Of a stretch of DNA of 51,237 nt, positions 41,836 to 51,107 are shown in pieces (position 1 is the first letter of the stretch; each line of letters starts with the position of its first letter). The translations under genes were made by a program, and so were the position numbers. Location: contig NZ_JACVVP010000055.1 in assembly GCF_014534745.1 (NCBI RefSeq), positions 1 through 51,237 of the forward strand. Direction: 5' to 3'. Below the pieces are notes generated by a model, which saw only the letters and a program-made list of their open reading frames with translations, did not search any database and was not told where the DNA came from. The stretch is from Flammeovirga sp. EKP202 (lineage in GTDB: Bacteria > Bacteroidota > Bacteroidia > Cytophagales > Flammeovirgaceae).

Positions 41836-43185
41836 ATGATGAATACGACTTTAGAATCAAAAGTAACTTTGGGTGATGTAGAACATTTCAAAGGCATTGA
41901 AAAAATCAAGTACGAAGGTCCTGAATCTAAGAATCCTTTAGCATTCCGTTTTTATGATGAAAACAGAGTGGTTGCTGGCAAAACAATGAAGGAGCACTTT
42001 AAGTTTGCAGGAGCTTACTGGCATAACATGTGTGGCGAAGGTGCTGACCCATTTGGTCCTGGTACTCGTCTATTCCCTTACAGAGATATTAAAGATCCTG
42101 TTGAAAAGGCAAAAGTAAAAATGGACTTTGCTTTTGAATTCTTCACAAAGTTAGGATTACCATATTATTGTTTCCATGATTTCGATTTAGTAGACGAAGG
42201 TGCTTCTGTATTGGAATCAGAGAAAAGATTAGAAGCAATTGTTGATTACGCAAAGCAAAAACAAGCAGCTTCAGGCGTAAAACTTTTATGGGGTACTGCC
42301 AATGCATTCTCTAACCCACGTTATATGAATGGTGCTTCAACAAACCCTGATTTTAACGTTGTAGCACAAGCAGGTACTCAAGTTAAAAATGCTTTAGATG
42401 CAACGATCGCTTTAGGTGGTGAAAATTACGTATTCTGGGGTGGTCGTGAAGGTTATATGAGTCTGTTGAATACAGATATGAAGAGAGAGCAAGAGCACAT
42501 GGCTCAGTTCTTACATATGGCAAAAGATTATGCTAGAAAGCAAGGGTTTACAGGTAACTTCTTTATTGAGCCTAAGCCAGCTGAACCATCAAAACACCAG
42601 TATGATTTTGATTCAGCAACTGTATTAGGTTTCTTAAAACAATATGGTTTAGAGAAAGACTTCTTCTTAAACTTAGAAGTAAACCACGCTACTTTAGCAA
42701 ACCACACTTTCACTCACGAATTGCAAGTGGCAGTAGATGCTGGTAAATTAGGATCTATTGATGCAAACAGAGGTGATTACCAAAATGGTTGGGATACTGA
42801 TCAGTTCCCGAACAACTTGTATGAAATCATTGAAGCGATGTTAATCATCCTTCCTGCTGGTGGTTTCCAAGGTGGTGGAGTTAACTTTGATGCAAAAGTG
42901 AGAAGAAACTCAACTGATCTTGCAGATATGTTCTACGCTCACATTGGTGGTATGGATATTTTCGCAAGAGCATTATTAATTGCAAATGATATTTTAGAAA
43001 ACTCAGAATATAACCAATTACGTACCGATCGTTACTCGTCGTTCGATAGTGGTGAAGGTAAATTATTCGAAGAGGGTAAATTATCATTAGAAGACTTAAG
43101 AAACATTGCTATTAAAACAGGTGAACCTGTTCCTACGAGCGGTCGTCAGGAATACTTCGAGAACCTGATTAATATGTATATTTAA
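41836..43185 (+). CDS. xylA: Xylose isomerase (class II)
   Basis: Converts D-xylose to D-xylulose in the cytoplasm with two divalent metal ions. The protein has 449 residues, the usual length for class II enzymes with the N-terminal extension. Seen: [23 protein letters not shown], the catalytic histidine in [22 protein letters not shown], the metal ligands and lysine in [59 protein letters not shown] second ATG is three bases downstream. It is the first gene of the xylose cluster; a weak hairpin lies between it and the symporter gene. Confidence 0.95.
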   Translation: MMNTTLESKVTLGDVEHFKGIEKIKYEGPESKNPLAFRFYDENRVVAGKTMKEHFKFAGAYWHNMCGEGADPFGPGTRLFPYRDIKDPVEKAKVKMDFAFEFFTKLGLPYYCFHDFDLVDEGASVLESEKRLEAIVDYAKQKQAASGVKLLWGTANAFSNPRYMNGASTNPDFNVVAQAGTQVKNALDATIALGGENYVFWGGREGYMSLLNTDMKREQEHMAQFLHMAKDYARKQGFTGNFFIEPKPAEPSKHQYDFDSATVLGFLKQYGLEKDFFLNLEVNHATLANHTFTHELQVAVDAGKLGSIDANRGDYQNGWDTDQFPNNLYEIIEAMLIILPAGGFQGGGVNFDAKVRRNSTDLADMFYAHIGGMDIFARALLIANDILENSEYNQLRTDRYSSFDSGEGKLFEEGKLSLEDLRNIAIKTGEPVPTSGRQEYFENLINMYI

Positions 43186-43193
43186 TGAAGGTT

Positions 43194-43236
43194 AGAAGGA
43201 CAGTTGGTGTGCAATCATCAATTGTCCTTTCTTTAC
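43194..43236 (+). terminator. Weak terminator or attenuating hairpin between xylA and the symporter gene
   Basis: AGAAGGACA (43194-43202) pairs with TGTCCTTTCT (43223-43232) with inner TTG/CAA pairing. Only a mixed TTTCTTTAC tract follows, so it may lower rather than stop read-through into the downstream genes. Confidence 0.45.
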
Positions 43237-43465
43237 AAACTACTCCGTCAGAGTAGAACTACTATTCAAAAGCAACTATAAACAGCTCCCTTTTCATGGG
43301 ATCAAGTTCAACAGTAAGGGTGGTCAATCATCATTTATATCCACTCATTACTGCAAATACAATTGTCCTTACGCTTAATCAAAGAGTAAAACAGAAATTA
43401 ACACTTTATTAGACAGGATCGTGAAATGATCTGATAAAGACTTTAAACTACAGAATGAAACTGAA

Positions 43466-44887
43466 ATGGAAGAGAATCTAGTACTTAAAAACAACGAATC
43501 TGAAGAAGCAACTTTAAACAACGGAAAAGTTGACTTTAAATTTATACTCATCGTAACTCTGGTAGCAGCACTCGGTGGACTGCTCTTTGGTTATGATACC
43601 GCTGTGATTTCCGGTGCGATTGGATCATTAGAAACGTTCTTTAATTTAACAGCAGCACAAAAAGGTTGGGCCGCGTCAAGTGCCTTGGTGGGATGTATTG
43701 TTGGAGCAGGTATGGCCGGACGATTAGCGAATCAATTAGGCAGAAAAAAATCACTGATTATCGCAGGAGTTTTATTCTTTATTTCTGCATTTGGTTCAGC
43801 AATTCCAGAATCATTTACAACCTTTATTATTTTTAGAATTATTGGAGGTGTTGGTGTAGGTATTGCCTCAATGTTGTCTCCTATGTATATCGCCGAAATT
43901 GCACCATCTGAATACAGAGGACGATTAGTTTCTTGTAATCAGTTTGCCATTATTTTTGGTATGTTGGTGGTTTATTTTGTGAATTATTATATCGCTTTAC
44001 AAGGTGATTCTTCATGGAATGAAACAGTAGGTTGGCGTTGGATGTTTGGTTCTGAATGTATTCCTGCAGTCTTATTTACAGGTTTATTATTTACAGTTCC
44101 TGAAAGTCCTCGTTGGTTAGTAATGAAAAATAGAGAGCAGGAAGCGAAAACTATTTTAGAGAAAATTTCGCCCAATGCATCATTAAAAATAAATGAAATC
44201 AAGCACTCTTTACATCAAGATCAAAACCAAGAAAAAGTAAGTATTACGAAGCAACCTTTCTTGATGATTGTTTGTATAGGTGTTGCGTTATCAGTATTTC
44301 AACAAATCACGGGTATTAATGTATTCCTTTATTATGCACCAGAAATTTTCAAGCAATTAGGTGGTGGTAATACAGATACAGCGTTGTTACAGACTATCGT
44401 GGTTGGAGCAGTGAACTTATTATTTACAGTAATTGCCATCTTCTCAGTAGACCGCTTTGGTAGAAAGCCACTGATGATGATTGGTGCATTAGGTATGGGA
44501 GTTTGTATTTCAGCAATTGGTACAGCGGCGTATTTTGGTAACACTGACGTTTGGTTATTAGCATTCGTATTAGGATACATTGCTTGTTTTGCCCTGTCAT
44601 TAGGACCAGTTACTTGGGTATTGCTTTCAGAAATCTTCCCCAATGCTATCCGTTCAACAGGTTTAGCAATTGCTGTAGCATTCCAGTGGATATTTAACTT
44701 TATAGTTTCTCAAACATTCCCAATGATGATGGATAATGATTATTTATTCTCCACTTTCCACGGCGCATTTCCATTCTGGGTATATGGAGCAATGTGTTTA
44801 GTGACCATTCTTTTTGTTTGGAAAATGGTTCCAGAAACGAAAGGAAAATCATTAGAGGAAATGGAAACAATTTGGGATAAAAAATAA
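43466..44887 (+). CDS. xylE: Sugar:H+ symporter of the major facilitator superfamily, probably for xylose
   Basis: A 473-residue inner-membrane permease with 12 predicted helices. Sugar-porter signatures are present: GGLLFGYDTAVISGAIG in helix 1, AGRLANQLGRKKSLI in loop 2-3, RIIGGVGVGIASMLSPMYIAEIAPSEYRGRLVS, PESPRWLVMKN, QQITGINVFLYYAPEIF, DRFGRKPLMM, and PETKGKSLEEMETIW at the C terminus. It is in the XylE/GLUT-like family; xylose is inferred from the genes around it. It is eight bases from xylB. Confidence 0.88.
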   Translation: MEENLVLKNNESEEATLNNGKVDFKFILIVTLVAALGGLLFGYDTAVISGAIGSLETFFNLTAAQKGWAASSALVGCIVGAGMAGRLANQLGRKKSLIIAGVLFFISAFGSAIPESFTTFIIFRIIGGVGVGIASMLSPMYIAEIAPSEYRGRLVSCNQFAIIFGMLVVYFVNYYIALQGDSSWNETVGWRWMFGSECIPAVLFTGLLFTVPESPRWLVMKNREQEAKTILEKISPNASLKINEIKHSLHQDQNQEKVSITKQPFLMIVCIGVALSVFQQITGINVFLYYAPEIFKQLGGGNTDTALLQTIVVGAVNLLFTVIAIFSVDRFGRKPLMMIGALGMGVCISAIGTAAYFGNTDVWLLAFVLGYIACFALSLGPVTWVLLSEIFPNAIRSTGLAIAVAFQWIFNFIVSQTFPMMMDNDYLFSTFHGAFPFWVYGAMCLVTILFVWKMVPETKGKSLEEMETIWDKK

Positions 44888-44895
44888 CAAATGAT

Positions 44896-46404
44896 ATGCA
44901 GTTTTTAGGTTTAGATATAGGAAGTTCTTCCGTAAAAGTTTCAGCAGTAAATGAGAAGGGTGAAGTGGTAGCTTCAGCACAGTACCCTGATCAGGAAATG
45001 AAGATTGATGCACCTCAACCTGGTTTTGCAGAGCAAGATCCAGCAATGTGGTGGGATGCGGTTCAACAAGGTATTGCAAGGCTACACAAGGATGCAAAAT
45101 TTACACCTAACGAAATTGGAGCAATTGGTATCACTTACCAAATGCATGGTTTGGTGATGGTCGATGAGCAACAGGAAGTCATTCGTCCTTCTATCATTTG
45201 GTGTGATAGCCGAGCAGTAAGTATAGGTGAGGAAGCTTTTAAAGCTTTGGGAGACAAATTCTGCCTAGAAAACTTCATGAATTCACCGGGTAATTTTACA
45301 GCATCAAAGCTGAAATGGGTGAAAGAAAATGAGCCTGAGAATATGGAGAAGTGTTATAAATTTATGCTTCCAGGTGACTATATCGCCATGAAACTTTCAG
45401 GAGTCATTAATACTACAATTGGAGGTTTGTCTGAAGGAATTCTTTGGAATTTTAAAGAAAACAGACTGAATACGGAACTATTGGAGCATTATGGTATTCC
45501 ATTTAACCTAGTTCCAGAAGTGAAAAACACTTTTGATCAACACTCTTTAGTAACAGAAGAAGTAGCAGCTCAATTAGGGTTAAATGCAGGTATTCCGATT
45601 ACTTACAAAGCGGGTGATCAACCTAATAATGCCTTGTCATTAAATGTATTGAATCCTGGTGAAATCGCAGCTACTGGCGGTACGTCAGGTGTGGTGTATG
45701 GTGTAACGGAAGATACAAAATGCGATTTAAAATCTCGTGTAAATCCTTTTGCTCATGTTAACCATAGAGAAGACCTTAACCGTTTAGGCGTGTTACTATG
45801 TATCAACGGTACAGGTATTGCGAACTCGTGGTTGCAGAAAAACATTGCGTCCAATTGTTCTTATGAAGAGCTTAATGAATTAGCGGCTCAGTCTCCGATT
45901 GGTAGTAATGGTGTGATCTATTTACCATTTGGAAATGGAGCAGAGCGTGTGTTAGAAAATCAATCCATTGGAGCAAGTTATGCTGGATTAGATTTCAACA
46001 GACATGGACAAAAAGACATGATTCGTGCCACTCAAGAAGGGATTGTATTCTCATTCCAGTATGGTATTGAAGTAATGCAGGAAATGGGATTGGCTCCAAA
46101 AGTGATTAGAGCAGGTCATGCCAACATGTTCTTAAGTCCACTCTTCAGACAGACATTAGCGAACATTGCAGACGCACCTATTGAGTTAGTGAATACTGAT
46201 GGGGCAAGAGGTGCAGCGACAGCATCAGCCGTAGGATCAGGTCATTTCAACTCTTTTGAGGAAGCGTTTGAATCTCTTAAAGTGATCGAGACGATTTACC
46301 CTCAGAAAGAGGCACAAGAAGAAACGAAGAAAGCTTACCAACTTTGGAAGAAAGAATTAGTTAAGCATTTGAATATAGATCAGAATATTTTACAATCTAA
46401 TTAA
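44896..46404 (+). CDS. xylB: Xylulokinase
   Basis: Phosphorylates D-xylulose to D-xylulose 5-phosphate with ATP. A 502-residue FGGY-family kinase with two actin-like domains: FGGY_N begins FLGLDIGSSSVKVSAVNEKGE, and YQMHGLVMVDEQQEVIRPSIIWCDSRA is the sugar-binding segment. The catalytic aspartate is in YKAGDQPNNAL and the ATP-binding GGTSGVVYGV follows. FGGY_C has GVIYLPFGNGAERVLENQSIGASYAGL. Placed between the permease and transaldolase, 8 bp from each, so clearly part of one operon. Confidence 0.94.
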   Translation: MQFLGLDIGSSSVKVSAVNEKGEVVASAQYPDQEMKIDAPQPGFAEQDPAMWWDAVQQGIARLHKDAKFTPNEIGAIGITYQMHGLVMVDEQQEVIRPSIIWCDSRAVSIGEEAFKALGDKFCLENFMNSPGNFTASKLKWVKENEPENMEKCYKFMLPGDYIAMKLSGVINTTIGGLSEGILWNFKENRLNTELLEHYGIPFNLVPEVKNTFDQHSLVTEEVAAQLGLNAGIPITYKAGDQPNNALSLNVLNPGEIAATGGTSGVVYGVTEDTKCDLKSRVNPFAHVNHREDLNRLGVLLCINGTGIANSWLQKNIASNCSYEELNELAAQSPIGSNGVIYLPFGNGAERVLENQSIGASYAGLDFNRHGQKDMIRATQEGIVFSFQYGIEVMQEMGLAPKVIRAGHANMFLSPLFRQTLANIADAPIELVNTDGARGAATASAVGSGHFNSFEEAFESLKVIETIYPQKEAQEETKKAYQLWKKELVKHLNIDQNILQSN

Positions 46405-46412
46405 ACAAAACA

Positions 46413-47087
46413 ATGAAATTTTTTATTGATACTGCGAACTTAAACGATATTGAGCAAGCATACGATATGGGTATTTTAGATGGTGTAACAACTAATCCAT
46501 CTTTAATGGCAAAAGAGAATATCGTAGGAGAAGAGAATATTATTGCTCATTACAAAAAAATCTGTGATATCGTTGAAGACAAAGTTTCTGCAGAGGTATT
46601 GTCAACAGATTTAGAGGGAATGATCAAAGAAGGTGAAATGTTAGCAAGTATTTCTCCAAAAATCGTTGTGAAAATTCCAATGATTAAAGATGGTCTGAAA
46701 GCAATCAAACATTTTGCGAAGAAAGGGATCAGAACTAACTGTACATTAATTTTTTCTGCAGGTCAAGCATTATTAGCAGCTAAAGCAGGTGCTACCTATG
46801 TTTCTCCATTCATCGGTAGATTAGATGATGTTTCACAAGATGGTATGTTATTGATTGAAGAAATTAAAACAATTTTTGATCAATATCCTGAGCAATTAAG
46901 TACTGAAATTTTAGCAGCTTCAGTTCGTCATTCAATGCATTTATTGAATTGTGCAAAAGTAGGTGCTGACGTAGTTACATGTCCATTGAAAGTATTTGAG
47001 GCATTATTAAATCACCCTCTTACGGACAAAGGTTTAGCACAATTTATCAAAGATGCTGAATCAATGACCGCTACTGTTGAAGCTTAA
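46413..47087 (+). CDS. Transaldolase-family enzyme (short TalC/FSA type)
   Basis: A 224-residue aldolase of the transaldolase/fructose-6-phosphate aldolase class. Seen: MKFFIDTANLNDIEQAYDMG, LDGVTTNPSLMAKE, the Schiff-base lysine in KIVVKIPMIKDGLKAI, TNCTLIFSAGQALLAAKAGATYVSPFIGRLDD, and ADVVTCPLKVFEAL. It moves a dihydroxyacetone unit between sugar phosphates in the pentose phosphate pathway. Short forms of this family can be either transaldolase or fructose-6-phosphate aldolase; the xylose context, with transketolase downstream, favours transaldolase. Confidence 0.88.
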   Translation: MKFFIDTANLNDIEQAYDMGILDGVTTNPSLMAKENIVGEENIIAHYKKICDIVEDKVSAEVLSTDLEGMIKEGEMLASISPKIVVKIPMIKDGLKAIKHFAKKGIRTNCTLIFSAGQALLAAKAGATYVSPFIGRLDDVSQDGMLLIEEIKTIFDQYPEQLSTEILAASVRHSMHLLNCAKVGADVVTCPLKVFEALLNHPLTDKGLAQFIKDAESMTATVEA

Positions 47088-47252
47088 TTGACAGTGTCAG
47101 CTATAATAAAATGTGGCATAGAACACTTGTTATACATACTTTATAGCCGATTAAATACTAAATATTACTACTAAATAAAAGTGAGGGATGAAGAGGAGTT
47201 GTACTTTGATTTTATCTCTCACTTTGACTATTCACTCTTTATTAGAAAGATA

Positions 47253-49280
47253 ATGACATCAATAGAAACGAAGTGTGCGGATAATATAAGAATTCTATCA
47301 GCAGCAATGGTAGAAAAAGCAAAATCAGGTCACCCAGGAGGTGCGATGGGTGGTGCTGATTTTATAAATATACTTTACAGCGAATATTTAAAGTTTGATC
47401 CACAAGATCCACATTGGCATGCAAGAGATCGCTTTTTCTTAGATCCAGGACATATGTCTGCCATGCTTTATGGTCAATTGGCATTGTTGGGGAAATATTC
47501 AATCGAAGAACTAAAGCAGTTTAGACAGTGGGGAAGCCCTACTTCTGGTCATCCAGAGGTAGATGTAGATCGTATGATTGAGAATACATCAGGGCCGTTA
47601 GGACAAGGGCACGTATTTGCCGTTGGTTCTGCTATCTCGGAGCGTTTTTTAGCTTCAAGATTTGGTAAAGTGGTGGAGCATAAAACCTATGCTTATATTT
47701 CTGATGGAGGTATTCAAGAAGAAATTTCACAAGGTGCAGGTAGAATCGCAGGTCACTTAGGATTAAGCAACCTTATATTATTCTATGATGCGAATGATAT
47801 TCAGCTTTCAACTACTGTAGAAGAAGTAACGACAGAAGATACAGCTAAAAAGTATGAAGCTTGGCACTGGAATGTCATTACAATTAATGGTAATGATTCT
47901 AATGAGATTAGAAAGGCGTTAGATAAAGCACATGCTGAAACTGAAAGACCTACTTTGATTATTGGTAAAACAATAATGGGTAAAGGTGCAGTTCAAGAAG
48001 GAGGAGAGAATTTTGAAGGGAAGTGTTCTACACACGGTCAGCCACTTTCAAAGTCAGGTGCAAGTTTCGAGCAAACGATTAAAAATTTAGGAGGCGATCC
48101 TGAAAATGCTTTCGAAATTTTTGATGAAGTGGCATCATACTATGAGAAAGTAATTGAAATCAAAACTGATTTAGCAAAGAAAGCAAAAGCAGAAGAGGAA
48201 GGTTGGAAAAACGATTACCCTCAGTTAGCGGAGAAATTAGAAAAATTCTATGCTAGAGATACTACAGCTGTAGATTGGGCAAACATCACTCAAGTGGATG
48301 GTGCAGCAACAAGAGCCGCTTCAGGAAAAGTAATGTCTCATTTGGCAACTCGCTTAGATAACATGATTGTGGCTTCTGCAGATTTAGCAGATAGTGATAA
48401 AACGGAAGCGTTCTTAAAGAAAACAACAGCATTCCAAAAGGGTGATTTCTCTGGTGCATTCTTACAAGCTGGTGTATCTGAGTTGACAATGGCAGCCATT
48501 ATGGTAGGTATGGGCTTACATGGAGGTGTGATTCCAGTTTGTGCAACTTTCTTTGTGTTCTCGGATTACATGAAGCCGGTATTAAGAATTGCCTCTCTGA
48601 TGAAAACACCAGTGATCTTTATGTGGACACATGATTCATTTAGAGTAGGTGAAGATGGACCAACCCATCAACCTATTGAGCAAGAAGCACAATTAAGATT
48701 ATTAGAGAAATTAAAAAATCACTCCGGCAAACGTAGCTTTATTGCATTGCGCCCAGCGGATTGTTATGAAACAACAGAAGCGTGGAAGTTTGCCATAGAA
48801 TCAGTTGATCGTCCTGTTGGTTTGATTTTCTCAAGACAAAATATCAATGAAGTAGCACCAAGTGCACAACGTCTTGAAGACCAATCAAAACTAAGCAAGG
48901 GTGGATATATTGCTGTTCAAAATAATGAATCAGTAGATATTCAATTAATAGCAAATGGTTCAGAAGTAGGTACACTTGCTGAAGTGGCCAAAATACTGAA
49001 ATCTAAATATGATCTTTCTTCAAAAGTGGTTTCTGTTCCTTCAGAAGGATTATTCAGAGATCAACCAAAAGAATATCAAAATGAAGTGATTTCAGAAGGT
49101 GTTAAATCTGTTGGTTTAACGGCTGGACTTCCAATTACATTAGAGCAATTAGTAGAGGGAGAGGTGTATGGTTTAGACCACTTTGGATATTCAGCACCAG
49201 CATCTGTATTGGACGAAAAATTTGGTTTCAATCCAGAAGGTTTAGCAGAGAAAATTGTTCAAAAATTAGAAATGGTTTAA
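47253..49280 (+). CDS. tkt: Transketolase
   Basis: A 675-residue thiamine-diphosphate enzyme of the pentose phosphate pathway that joins xylulose 5-phosphate to ribose 5-phosphate or erythrose 4-phosphate. Seen: SGHPGGAMGGADF, HWHARDRFFLDPGHMSAMLY, the TPP fold YISDGGIQEEISQGAGRIAGHLGLSNLILFYDANDIQL (with DGGIQEE in place of the usual GDGxxxEG), FSGAFLQAGVSELTMAAIMVGM, and FMWTHDSFRVGEDGPTHQPIEQ. The ATG at 47253 is chosen because it starts the family N terminus; an upstream start would add 24 unlikely residues. It is about 165 bp from the transaldolase and ends the operon. Confidence 0.93.
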   Translation: MTSIETKCADNIRILSAAMVEKAKSGHPGGAMGGADFINILYSEYLKFDPQDPHWHARDRFFLDPGHMSAMLYGQLALLGKYSIEELKQFRQWGSPTSGHPEVDVDRMIENTSGPLGQGHVFAVGSAISERFLASRFGKVVEHKTYAYISDGGIQEEISQGAGRIAGHLGLSNLILFYDANDIQLSTTVEEVTTEDTAKKYEAWHWNVITINGNDSNEIRKALDKAHAETERPTLIIGKTIMGKGAVQEGGENFEGKCSTHGQPLSKSGASFEQTIKNLGGDPENAFEIFDEVASYYEKVIEIKTDLAKKAKAEEEGWKNDYPQLAEKLEKFYARDTTAVDWANITQVDGAATRAASGKVMSHLATRLDNMIVASADLADSDKTEAFLKKTTAFQKGDFSGAFLQAGVSELTMAAIMVGMGLHGGVIPVCATFFVFSDYMKPVLRIASLMKTPVIFMWTHDSFRVGEDGPTHQPIEQEAQLRLLEKLKNHSGKRSFIALRPADCYETTEAWKFAIESVDRPVGLIFSRQNINEVAPSAQRLEDQSKLSKGGYIAVQNNESVDIQLIANGSEVGTLAEVAKILKSKYDLSSKVVSVPSEGLFRDQPKEYQNEVISEGVKSVGLTAGLPITLEQLVEGEVYGLDHFGYSAPASVLDEKFGFNPEGLAEKIVQKLEMV

Positions 49281-49373
49281 TAAGCAAAATAGATTCTGCG
49301 ATAAGAATGTAGGAAAGGGATTTATCATTCACGAAACCTAAGCCAAGTAAATACCTTTCCGGTTTTACTCTGT

Positions 49374-49407
49374 AAAAATGGGCCTTTTTTGAGGGCCCAT
49401 TTTTTTA
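49374..49407 (+). terminator. Rho-independent terminator of the xylose operon
   Basis: AAAAATGGGCC and GGGCCCATTTTTTT form a long stem-loop with a T-rich end. It follows the transketolase stop by about 95 bp and precedes the lipoprotein gene. Confidence 0.88.
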
Positions 49408-49442
49408 TATGTGGTATTGATAAATAATTAAATAACCTTATT

Positions 49443-50630
49443 ATGAAAAAAAATGTTATAGAAATATTATTGGTAGCAATTTCTTTCTCAATTTTCAGCT
49501 GCCAAAAAGAGCATAAATACGCTGAAGCTACATTTGGCTCAGATGTTCAATTCTTGAAAAAATACATTGATGATTTAATTATACTTGGTGAAGGAAGTCA
49601 CCTTGTAGCAATTTCTCCAAAATATCAAGGAAGAGTTTTCACTTCGACAACAAGCGGCTATAGCGGTCGTAGTATTGGTTATTTTGATAAAAAATTGATA
49701 GCATCTCCTGTTGGTTTAAAGAAATTGTCAAAAATTGGTGGAGAATCAAGAATGTGGTTTGGACCAGAGGTAGGTGATTTTTCAATTTTTTTTCCGCCTA
49801 ATGTCGAAAGGTCAGGTGAAAATATGCAAATCAGTCTTGACCTAGATACACTTACTTTTAATACAGACAAAACAACATTTTACCAATCTATCTCATCCAA
49901 CTTAATGGTAATTGATAATGCATTTGGTACAAGGTTCAATGTCAAAACTGAAAGGAAAATAGTTTTTAATAAAAAGTATTTTATAGAAAAAAAACTTGAT
50001 ATTCAGATTCCAGAAAAAGTTTCTTTTGTAAGCTTTTCCGCAACTACTACCTTAGAAAATCTTGACAATCACCAATGGAAAAAAGAAACAGGTCTCTTAC
50101 CAATTTGGGAAATAGGATGTATGCACCCTTCCAATAATCAATGGGCCATTGTGCCTTCTAAATCAATTGATTTGGATACTGTTACAAATTATTTTTCACC
50201 TCAAAAAGACAGAGTATTCTTGAAGAGTGGTGTAGCATTTTATAAAACAGATGCTAAATATTTAAATAAAATGGGGATGCCTAAAGAAGATATCAAACCT
50301 ATAATGGGAAGCTACTCCCCAGAGTTTAACTTATTAAACATCGTCACTTATTCTTTCAGTAATGACAGCTTATACGTTAGTTCTGATTGGGAATCTTCTA
50401 AAAACTATAAGGGAGATGTGATGAACATTTTTAATGGAGAAGTGAATCCCGAATTAGATCGCAATTACCCCTTTTTTGAATTTGAATCATTTTCTGCTGC
50501 AAAGGAATTAAAACCAAATGAAAAATTACGACACGTGCAATCAATCTATCATTTTGAAGGAGGTAAAGATGATTTAGACCTTATTTGTAAAAAAGTGTTA
50601 GGTGTAGAATTATCGCAGTTGCCTTATTAA
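49443..50630 (+). CDS. DUF6786-like lipoprotein
   Basis: A 395-residue lipoprotein with lipobox FSIFSC. The mature part is beta-rich like an aldose-epimerase/galactose-mutarotase sandwich: DLIILGEGSHLVAISPKYQGRVFTST, then GESRMWFGPEVGDFSIFFPP, a central WKKETGLLPIWEIGCMHPSN, NLLNIVTYSFSNDSLYVSSDWE, and a final PFFEFESFSAAKELKPNEKLRHVQSIYHFEG. This pattern is that of DUF6786, commonly found near sugar-utilisation genes. It follows the xylose operon but has a terminator before it, so it is separately expressed. A sugar-binding or epimerase-like role is inferred only. Confidence 0.65.
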   Translation: MKKNVIEILLVAISFSIFSCQKEHKYAEATFGSDVQFLKKYIDDLIILGEGSHLVAISPKYQGRVFTSTTSGYSGRSIGYFDKKLIASPVGLKKLSKIGGESRMWFGPEVGDFSIFFPPNVERSGENMQISLDLDTLTFNTDKTTFYQSISSNLMVIDNAFGTRFNVKTERKIVFNKKYFIEKKLDIQIPEKVSFVSFSATTTLENLDNHQWKKETGLLPIWEIGCMHPSNNQWAIVPSKSIDLDTVTNYFSPQKDRVFLKSGVAFYKTDAKYLNKMGMPKEDIKPIMGSYSPEFNLLNIVTYSFSNDSLYVSSDWESSKNYKGDVMNIFNGEVNPELDRNYPFFEFESFSAAKELKPNEKLRHVQSIYHFEGGKDDLDLICKKVLGVELSQLPY

Positions 50631-51107
50631 AAAATAGAATAATGATACTAGGGAGCAGAATTTAGAAGAATAAAAGCAAAGAAGGTATTTAAAGGTAATT
50701 TTAGTCGGATACTTATAACCAAATAGTAATATACAGTAAATAAATGATTCATAAAGCACTACTACTTTTGTGCTGTTCATTACTTAAGGTAAGAATGAAT
50801 AGAGCGTGTTATTATTCTGTATTGATGAATTTAAACAGGTATCAAATATATTCAATTAACAATTTACCTTTTTAGCAGAATTTCCAGTTCTGACTTTTTA
50901 GTATAACGTATAAATTTTTAGATGTGCACTCAACTCCTCAGTTTTATTGAGGAGTTTTGTTTTTTATAAAACTTTAAGAAAGTAAGTACAAATTCAAAAT
51001 TATCTATAATTAATTTTTGACTTTGTACTTATTTTGGTTAATATTTTGTGAGCAGATTATTTGTAGTAATAGAATAAACCTTGAACCATTTTTTTGTATG
51101 AAGTCAT
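50631..51107. other. Intergenic region with a terminator and no supported gene
   Basis: Apart from the hairpin at 50932-50965 and the 38-bp segment 50998-51035 shared with the left edge of the window, nothing is recognisable. A 43-codon frame at 50744-50875 begins with a signal-like stretch (MIHKALLLLCCSLLKV) but has no further structure; it could be a decayed gene start. Confidence 0.45.
50932..50965 (+). terminator. Rho-independent terminator
   Basis: AACTCCTCA (50932-50940) pairs with TGAGGAGTT (50948-50956), followed by TTGTTTTTTA. It lies 300 bp after the DUF6786-like gene, so it may end that transcript or that of an unseen small RNA. Confidence 0.75.

Noticed and set aside
50744-50875. 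43-codon frame with a signal-like start
   Set aside because: No terminator, family pattern or conservation could be seen; probably chance or a decayed gene start.
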